This document shows positions 38,814-43,676 of a stretch of 43,676 nucleotides of DNA, piece by piece. Positions within the stretch are counted from its first letter, which is position 1. Each line of letters opens with the position of its first letter. A program made the position numbers and the translations under genes. The DNA is taken from contig NZ_JALNYS010000024.1 of assembly GCF_023229695.1 (NCBI RefSeq), positions 1,177-44,852 of the forward strand, written 5' to 3'. Below the pieces are notes generated by a model. That model saw only the letters and a list, made by a program, of their open reading frames with translations. It was not told where the DNA came from and did no database searches. The DNA comes from Sulfuricurvum sp. (lineage in GTDB: Bacteria > Campylobacterota > Campylobacteria > Campylobacterales > Sulfurimonadaceae).

Positions 38814-40166
38814 TTAGTCTAACAGCCACAACCTGAAGATTCTCCCTTTAATGGGTCTATTTTTGAGTTTATTATAAATTTTTTCAGCTAATTCTCGTGG
38901 CAAAGCTACATAACTGAGGTGATCGAGTTGATCGATTTTTCCTATTTGCTCTTTCGTCAGAGCGGCTTCATGGATTAAGGCTCCGACAATATCTCCGGCG
39001 CGCAGTTTCTCTTTTTTACCCGCATCGATACAGATGGTACGCATCGGGGTGATAACCTCTTTTGAACCTTTGGCTATCGGGAGTTCAATCGGTTCACACG
39101 GTCGCTGCAGAGCGATAAACGACTCTTTTTGATGCGGGCTTATCAGCGTAATCGCCAACCCCTCCATTCCGGCACGGCCGGTACGGCCGATGCGATGGAC
39201 ATAGCGGTCGCTTTGCTGGGGAAGATCGTAATTGATGATGGCATCAAGCCCTTCGATATCGATACCGCGTCCGGCGACATCGGTGGCGACGAGAAAAGGG
39301 GCGCTTCCGTTTCGAAATTGGATAATGGCCTCGTTACGGTGGAACTGTTCCATATCACCATGCAAGGTTATGGCATGGATGCGGCGGTTATTGAGTGTTT
39401 CGCACAGTTCAGCCGCAACAATTTTTGTATTGCAGAAAATGATTGCGTTCACAATAGCATGATGGTGCATAACAATATTTAAAGCGGAGAGTTTATCGTT
39501 AACCAAATAGGCAACCTCGGTAATGGAAGGTTTGGCGGTAGTGTTCTGGGTTTTGAGAAAGTGCGCCTCGTGTGTCAGGCGTGCACTGAGAGTTTTGATC
39601 GAATCGGGGTAGGTAGCTGAAAAGAGGAGTGTTTGTCGTTGTGTCGGAAGATAACCGAAAATGGCTTCGATATCGTCGATAAACCCCATATCGACCATCT
39701 GATCGGCTTCATCCAGCACCATGGTTCCGCAGGCATTAAGATCCAGTGTGTTCATCGAGAGGAGTTTGAGGACGCGTCCGGGGGTTCCGACGATGATGTG
39801 AGCTCCGTGAGTCAGTGAGTGGATCTGCCCCTTCATCGGAACCCCTCCGCAGAGGGTGAGGAGTTTAATGTTTCCGATTTCGGATGCACAGGAACGGATC
39901 ACTTTGGTCACCTGTTCGGCAAGCTCACGGGTCGGACATAAAACAACCGCTTGGGGAGCAAAAAATTTGGGATTGACTTTATTTAAAATCCCAAGGGCAA
40001 ATGCCAATGTTTTACCGCTTCCGGTAGAGGCTTGAGCAATGATATCTTTCCCCTCCAGTATCATCGGCAGCGAAGCGGACTGTATCGGGGTCATAGCGGT
40101 GAAATTGAGACGTTTTAGTGCTGTTTTTAACGGGGCACGAAGGGGTAGGGGGTCGAAAGAGGACAT
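38814..40166 (-). CDS. dbpA: DEAD-box RNA helicase DbpA
   Basis: A 450-residue DEAD-box helicase. Motifs in order: Q-motif region (FTAMTPIQSASLP), Walker A ASTGSGKT, PTRELAEQV, TPGR, DEAD as VLDEADQM, SAT, FCNTK, VATDVAGRGIDIE, and HRIGRTGRAG. The C-terminal ~375-450 is a DbpA-type RNA-binding domain (RTICIDAGKKEKLRAGDIVG; VALPRELAEKIYNKL), which binds hairpin 92 of 23S rRNA. It works in 50S ribosome assembly. The gene stands alone, divergent from the M29 peptidase, with a palindrome over its -10 box. Confidence 0.93.
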   Translation of the reverse strand: MSSFDPLPLRAPLKTALKRLNFTAMTPIQSASLPMILEGKDIIAQASTGSGKTLAFALGILNKVNPKFFAPQAVVLCPTRELAEQVTKVIRSCASEIGNIKLLTLCGGVPMKGQIHSLTHGAHIIVGTPGRVLKLLSMNTLDLNACGTMVLDEADQMVDMGFIDDIEAIFGYLPTQRQTLLFSATYPDSIKTLSARLTHEAHFLKTQNTTAKPSITEVAYLVNDKLSALNIVMHHHAIVNAIIFCNTKIVAAELCETLNNRRIHAITLHGDMEQFHRNEAIIQFRNGSAPFLVATDVAGRGIDIEGLDAIINYDLPQQSDRYVHRIGRTGRAGMEGLAITLISPHQKESFIALQRPCEPIELPIAKGSKEVITPMRTICIDAGKKEKLRAGDIVGALIHEAALTKEQIGKIDQLDHLSYVALPRELAEKIYNKLKNRPIKGRIFRLWLLD

Positions 40167-40184
40167 GGGGTTGCTTTAGTATTA

Positions 40185-40205
40185 GATGTGCCATTATAGC
40201 ACATC
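40185..40205 (-). promoter_or_regulatory. dbpA promoter inside a perfect inverted repeat
   Basis: On the minus strand TGC-TATAAT (TATAAT at 40193-40198) forms an extended -10. It sits in the middle of GATGTGC (40185-40191) and GCACATC (40199-40205), a perfect 7-bp inverted repeat. The position over the -10 fits a repressor site; regulator unknown. Confidence 0.55.
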
Positions 40206-40245
40206 GGCATTAAGGTATGAAATCGGCTTAGGGGGGAAGCTAGGC

Positions 40246-40251
40246 TATAAT
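40246..40251 (+). promoter_or_regulatory. -10 box for the M29-like peptidase gene
   Basis: TATAAT 45 nt before the ATG at 40296, with GGGGAAAAT as a weak ribosome-binding site. No good -35 is seen. Confidence 0.45.
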
Positions 40252-40295
40252 TCGGTTACGAGAAGAGGAACGATACTATTGTAAATGGGGAAAAT

Positions 40296-41321
40296 ATGGA
40301 GAATGGCGTGTCGGAGGTGTTGATAGAAATGGCAAAGCACCATTTGGAAGGACTTTTGAAATTGGCGTTTAATCATACGGAACAAGAGCGTGCCGTCGTG
40401 GTCTATGATACCGGTTGCACCTTGTCCATTATTTTAGCCGAGGCCTATAAACGGTCTCTTCCCCATGCGCAATGGATCGATTTTAATACCCTTCCTCAGG
40501 AAGAGACACTGAAAATATTAGAAGCGCTTCAACCCTACGATTTGGTTGCGCTTGTGCAATCCACCAGTTTTCGCCTGAATGCATTCCGTTTACGTGTCGA
40601 GTTGTTCAAACGCAAAATCAAAGTGATTGAACATCCCCATCTTAGCCGTATGTCGCAAGAGGAGGCCCCTTATTACATTGATTCGCTGGCGTATGACGCA
40701 CCCTATTACCGGACACTCGGCCGTGCACTGAAAAAGAAGATTGATAATGCGCAGGGTGGGGTATTGGACAGCGGCGGGGAGCTGTTGGTTTATGGTTCCC
40801 CTTTTGAGCCGGCAAAGCTGAATATCGGAGATTACACCGATATGCCGAATATCGGGGGGCAATTTCCTTTGGGGGAGGTTTTTACCGAAGCGCAGGAGTT
40901 GAGCGCGCTCAACGGAAGGGTACGGATTTACAGTTTCGGTGACGTCAACTATAAACTGAACACTCCTCCAACACCGATTACCTTGACCATCAGGGAAGGG
41001 CAGGTTGTGGAGTGCGAAAATTCAACTTCCGCATTTGATCGGATACTTGCCAATATACGCAGGGACGAAGGGGTCGTATGGGTACGCGAACTGGGGTTTG
41101 GTCTTAACCGGGCATTTGATAAAACACGTACGGTTGCCGATACGGGGACGTATGAAAGGATGTGCGGTATCCATTTTTCATTGGGAGCCAAGCACGGTAC
41201 CTATGGCAAACCCGGATTTAAACGCCGAGACGGGAAATACCATGTAGACGTTTTCGCCGATACCGAAACGTTTACCCTTGATAATGAAGTGATTTATAAA
41301 GAGGGTGCCTGGATCGTTTGA
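40296..41321 (+). CDS. M29-like aminopeptidase
   Basis: A 341-residue protein resembling thermophilic aminopeptidases (family M29, AmpS/AmpT), which use two metal ions. The N-terminal half is Rossmann-like (ERAVVVYDTGCTLSIILAEAY; LVALVQSTSFR). The C-terminal half has the M29 blocks NIGGQFPLGEVFTE, VRELGFGLNR (metal-ligand Glu), ERMCGIHFSLGAKHGTYGK (His) and YHVDVFADTETF (His/Asp). It is shorter than the ~370-410 typical length. The substrate is unknown; cytoplasmic peptide turnover is the likely role. It is followed by a small hairpin repeat and the convergent sixA. Confidence 0.78.
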   Translation: MENGVSEVLIEMAKHHLEGLLKLAFNHTEQERAVVVYDTGCTLSIILAEAYKRSLPHAQWIDFNTLPQEETLKILEALQPYDLVALVQSTSFRLNAFRLRVELFKRKIKVIEHPHLSRMSQEEAPYYIDSLAYDAPYYRTLGRALKKKIDNAQGGVLDSGGELLVYGSPFEPAKLNIGDYTDMPNIGGQFPLGEVFTEAQELSALNGRVRIYSFGDVNYKLNTPPTPITLTIREGQVVECENSTSAFDRILANIRRDEGVVWVRELGFGLNRAFDKTRTVADTGTYERMCGIHFSLGAKHGTYGKPGFKRRDGKYHVDVFADTETFTLDNEVIYKEGAWIV

Positions 41322-41328
41322 AAAGAAT

Positions 41329-41353
41329 AGACTTCTGCCTCGAAGAGGCAAGC
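41329..41353. repeat. Small hairpin repeat shared with 26088-26108
   Basis: The 20-bp string TTCTGCCTCGAAGAGGCAAG, with a TGCCTC/GAGGCA stem, occurs here and at 26088-26107. Both copies follow a gene's stop codon closely (13 and 33 bp). This suggests a dispersed palindromic repeat, perhaps acting as a mRNA 3' end. A second weak palindrome, GCCA...TGGC, lies just downstream (41355-41370). Confidence 0.5.
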
Positions 41354-41387
41354 GTAGCCAATCGGGGTGGCGTTCAAAAATAGAGTT

Positions 41388-41882
41388 TTACGTGTACATC
41401 TTCGGATATTCAAACGAAACAAAATCAGCCGAATCTCTTCCGAGCGTGCTCCAGTCATCTTTTTTGAGTGTGACACAAAAAATGCCGCATGTCGGAATAT
41501 TTTCTATCAAAATACCGCTGATATATTCGGCGAAGAGGGTAAGCCCCGGATTGTGGCCTACGATAAAAACGGTATTGTCCGAAGTGCAGAGCGATTGCAA
41601 TAGCGCTTCGATCGCCCGGATATCTGCCAGATACAAACTCTCCCGATAATCGATTTTTTTCCCCTTATATCCTACTTTTTCGGCAATTTTGAGTGCGGTT
41701 GTTTTTGCCCGCAATGCCGGACTGCAGAGGATGAGGTCCGGATGAATTTGGTGTTTCGCCAAAATTTCCCCCATAAAAGGGGCATTCTTTTCACCTCTCT
41801 TATTGAGCGGTCTTTCAAAATCATCCAAAGCAGGATTCTCCCAGTCCGATTTGGCATGCCTGATGAGGTAGAGTGTTTTCAT
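41388..41882 (-). CDS. sixA: SixA-like phosphohistidine phosphatase
   Basis: A 164-residue histidine phosphatase. The catalytic LIRHAKSDW (RHG-type motif, here RHA), the LNKRGEKNAPFMGEIL segment, LCSPALRAKTTALKIAEKV and the second catalytic His in VFIVGHNPGLT are all in place. SixA proteins remove phosphate from phosphohistidine, for example on phosphorelay or phosphotransferase proteins. Given several histidine kinases in the window a link is tempting but unproved. AAGGAT lies before the ATG. Its upstream region is entirely taken by repeat copies C and D. Confidence 0.9.
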   Translation of the reverse strand: MKTLYLIRHAKSDWENPALDDFERPLNKRGEKNAPFMGEILAKHQIHPDLILCSPALRAKTTALKIAEKVGYKGKKIDYRESLYLADIRAIEALLQSLCTSDNTVFIVGHNPGLTLFAEYISGILIENIPTCGIFCVTLKKDDWSTLGRDSADFVSFEYPKMYT

Positions 41883-41900
41883 ATCAATCCTTTTTATATA

Positions 41901-42043
41901 CTGATGTTACGCACTTTCTGGGCAAAGCCCAGAAAGTGGCAGGGACAGATGTCCCTGCAACCCCCTGAAGCTACCCGCATCTTTCGGATGCGGGAGATTA
42001 CTGACCTATTTCGCCCCTTTTGAAAAAAGGTGCATAAGGTCAG
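41901..42043. mobile_element. Multi-hairpin MITE-like element, copy C (complete)
   Basis: A 143-bp element with ends CTGATGTTACGCAC and GTGCATAAGGTCAG in inverted orientation, flanked by perfect 7-bp direct repeats TTATATA (41894-41900 and 42044-42050). Internal stems: ACTTTCTGGGC/GCCCAGAAAGT (41913-41937, 11 bp perfect), GCAGGGACA/TGTCCCTGC (41939-41958), CCCGCATC/GATGCGGG (41974-41994), and a terminal stem formed by the last ~40 bp. There is no room for a protein. It fills most of the divergent gap between sixA and the globin gene. Confidence 0.82.
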
Positions 42044-42050
42044 TTATATA

Positions 42051-42132
42051 CTTGTTACGCACTTTCCGGGCAAAGCCCAGAAAGTGGCAGGGACAGATGT
42101 CCCTGCAACCCCCTGAAGCTACCCGCATCTTT
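42051..42132. mobile_element. Multi-hairpin element, truncated copy D
   Basis: It begins CTTGTTACGCAC right after the right target duplication of copy C and is almost identical to copy C up to ACCCGCATCTTT, where similarity ends at about 42132. The right half is lost. Copies C and D are in direct orientation, so D may come from a tandem duplication or a second insertion at the same TTATATA site. Confidence 0.75.
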
Positions 42133-42225
42133 TCGCAATGGAGTACGGGTGAATCAAAAATCGGTTTTAAGGGGTTTGACCTTAACAACATTTTACAATA
42201 CTCTCAAAAAAAACAAGGGGCTTGG

Positions 42226-42693
42226 ATGGATTTGACAATTAGAGACGGTCGTCTCGGCGCACTTCAGCCGACTGTGACCAAACCTCATCCCGATTTTTTA
42301 TCTCAAGTGGGCGAAGAGCGGTTACGTGCATTGGTGAATGACCATTATGAATTGATACGCCACACCAAAATAGCGTTTATGTTTCCGGTTGATTATGAAG
42401 AGGATTTTTCCAAAGTCAAAAAACATGCTGCCGATTTTTTGATCCAGCTTTGCGGCGGGCCCGATTATTATGCCCAAACACGAGGTGATTCGCGTATCCT
42501 TGCCCGTCATACCCGTTTCCGTATTGATGAAAACGGACGGCGTATCTGGCTGGAGTGCTATGCTGAGCTTCTTCCTGAACTGGAGAGAGAGGGAGTTGAT
42601 CCCAAACTGATTCAGTCGTTCTGGGATTATCTGAATACTTTCTCCATATTGATGGTCAATACTCCGAGGGTACAAGGCTCCGGTTTTGAGTAG
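42226..42693 (+). CDS. Bacterial globin (truncated-hemoglobin-like)
   Basis: A 155-residue globin. The frame is open back to 42052 through repeat copy D, but the ATG at 42226 with AAGGGG 5 nt upstream is the sensible start. Helical segments: VNDHYELIRHTKIAFMFPV, FSKVKKHAADFLIQLCGGPD, and the proximal-His helix ILARHTRFRID followed by RIWLECYAELL. The 'CGGPDYY....G.....RH..F.I....R..WL' pattern is that of 2-on-2 globins. Such proteins bind O2 or NO and often guard against nitrosative stress. The subgroup is uncertain. The gene sits alone between repeat copies. Confidence 0.85.
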   Translation: MDLTIRDGRLGALQPTVTKPHPDFLSQVGEERLRALVNDHYELIRHTKIAFMFPVDYEEDFSKVKKHAADFLIQLCGGPDYYAQTRGDSRILARHTRFRIDENGRRIWLECYAELLPELEREGVDPKLIQSFWDYLNTFSILMVNTPRVQGSGFE

Positions 42694-42745
42694 AAAATAA
42701 GAAAAATGGATACACTCTAAAGTTTTTCCGATATAGTATTACTAT

Positions 42746-42887
42746 CTGTTGTTACGCACTTTTCGCTCATAGCCCGTAAAGTGGCAGGGACTAAAGTCCC
42801 TACAACCCCCTAAAGCTACCCGTATCTTTCGGATACGGGAGATTACTAACCTTTTCGCACTTTTTTGACTAAAGTGCGTAACATCAG
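42746..42887. mobile_element. Multi-hairpin MITE-like element, copy E (complete)
   Basis: A 142-bp element with ends CTGTTGTTACGCAC and GTGCGTAACATCAG, flanked by perfect 7-bp direct repeats TTACTAT (42739-42745 and 42888-42894). Stems: GGGACT/AGTCCC (42787-42800), CCCGTATC/GATACGGG (42819-42839) and CGCACTTT/AAAGTGCG (42856-42878). It lies between a TATAGT box (42732-42737) and the gltA start, so it may be part of the gltA leader. Confidence 0.82.
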
Positions 42888-42916
42888 TTACTATTTGAAA
42901 ATCAGGGAGAACGAAA

Positions 42917-43676
42917 ATGGACACGGTCACATTAACCGATCATCGGACAGGGAAAAGTTACGAATTTTCAGTTTTGGATTCTACCATCGGGCCGAGTGTA
43001 ATCGATGTCCGTTCGCTTTACAAAGAGACGGGAATGTTTACCTACGATCCCGGATTTTCGTCGACGGCGAGCTGCAGTTCGGCGATCACGTACATCGACG
43101 GTGAAAAAGGGGAACTGCGCTACCGGGGATACGATATTAGCGATCTGGCAAATCATAAATCGTATTTGGATGTCTGTTATCTCCTTCTGATCGGAAAACT
43201 CCCTTCCGAAGCGGAGAGGGCATCGTTTGATATGGAGCTGCGAAAACGTTCGTTTGTGCATGAAGGGATCAAAGAACTTTTTAAGGCGTTTCCCGATCGT
43301 GCCCATCCGATGGCGATGATGTCATCGGCGGTTTCGGCCCTTTCGACCTTTTATTTTGAACATTTAAATGTGGACAATGACGAAGATGCGCAGGTAATGG
43401 CACGGCGTATCATTGCTAAAATTCCGACACTGGCCGCTTTTACCCATCGGCGTATGTTTGGAATACCTTTTATCTATCCCGATATAGAGCGCCCGTTTAC
43501 CGAAAATTTTCTCTACATGATGCGCGCCTATCCGGGGGAAAATCTTGAAGTCCGCGATGTCGAAGTCAAAGCGCTTGATACGATTTTTACCCTTCATGCC
43601 GATCATGAGCAAAACGCCTCCACCTCGACCGTCAGAGCCGTGGCTTCGACGGGTGCCCATCCGTATGCGGCGTGGT
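42917..43676 (+). CDS. gltA: Citrate synthase (partial, runs off the window)
   Basis: The first 253 residues of a type II citrate synthase; the 3' end lies beyond the window. Visible blocks: GPSVIDVRSLYKETGMFTYDPGF (N-terminal domain, here with STASCSSAITYIDGEKG), LRYRGYDISDLANH, and the catalytic-region start LHADHEQNASTSTVR with the active-site His. It condenses acetyl-CoA and oxaloacetate; in reductive-TCA Campylobacterota it can be secondary to ATP citrate lyase. CAGGGAG gives the ribosome-binding site. An upstream repeat copy E lies in its leader region. Confidence 0.93.
   Translation, partial: MDTVTLTDHRTGKSYEFSVLDSTIGPSVIDVRSLYKETGMFTYDPGFSSTASCSSAITYIDGEKGELRYRGYDISDLANHKSYLDVCYLLLIGKLPSEAERASFDMELRKRSFVHEGIKELFKAFPDRAHPMAMMSSAVSALSTFYFEHLNVDNDEDAQVMARRIIAKIPTLAAFTHRRMFGIPFIYPDIERPFTENFLYMMRAYPGENLEVRDVEVKALDTIFTLHADHEQNASTSTVRAVASTGAHPYAAW

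Noticed and set aside
41742..42023. Open frame across sixA antisense and repeat copy C
   Set aside because: It is antisense to sixA and repeat sequence in its second half; no homology or ribosome-binding site.
42052..42225. N-terminal extension of the globin frame
   Set aside because: The 58 extra residues come from repeat copy D and begin with TTG. The internal ATG at 42226 has a good ribosome-binding site and matches the globin length.
41901..42887. CRISPR array
   Set aside because: The repeats are ~143 bp, irregularly spaced, palindromic and flanked by target duplications; there are no uniform spacers or cas genes.

Overview
The window looks like a chromosomal segment of a free-living Campylobacterota (Epsilonproteobacteria), closest in feel to the Sulfurimonas/Sulfuricurvum group. 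Three things suggest this: the run fur-lysS-glyA-DUF1882-SPOR-aroE, which is the gene order I know from Campylobacter jejuni; the 'IAHQWRQPL' type of histidine-kinase H-box; and a split CetA/CetB-like energy-taxis pair. The species assignment is inference; no rRNA gene is present.

Layout. 1-2.6 kb is an AT-richer accessory patch: a decayed MNT/HEPN toxin-antitoxin remnant, a gene start cut by a palindromic repeat, an orphan antitoxin, an intact MNT-HEPN pair, a ParD/ParE-type pair and an unrecognised 192-aa gene. 2.6-5.5 kb holds a MocR regulator divergent from a NimA-like flavoprotein overlapping an arylamine N-acetyltransferase, a plausible nitro/amine detoxification unit. 5.5-6.9 kb is modE plus a hypothetical gene. 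7.0-15.7 kb is a long minus-strand housekeeping cluster (GGDEF, cvpA, fur, lysS, glyA, DUF1882, SPOR, trpE, aroE). 15.8-21.6 kb has a class II DAHP synthase, pilT-spx-gatC on the minus strand, and a YfgM-like/BamB-like/Xer trio on the plus strand.

21.7-33.1 kb is a dense signalling locus: three hybrid-looking but separate sensor kinases and three response regulators, two of which have c-di-GMP-related outputs (HD-GYP hydrolase and PilZ). The kinases are domain-shuffled paralogues of one another. 33.1-36.8 kb returns to metabolism (coaX, hisG short form, gap, pgi). 36.8-40.2 kb has the taxis pair and dbpA. 40.3-43.7 kb has an M29-like peptidase, sixA, a globin and the start of citrate synthase.

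The most unusual structure is a family of about 143-bp intergenic elements (five copies: 6952-7033, 10799-10942, 41901-42043, 42051-42132, 42746-42887). They carry terminal inverted repeats, three to four consecutive hairpins whose stems show compensatory changes between copies, and 7-bp target duplications in at least three copies. Two copies abut stop codons (glyA, aroE), and others occupy the leaders of sixA/globin and gltA. I see no transposase in the window, so they look like non-autonomous mobile elements with a conserved RNA or DNA fold.
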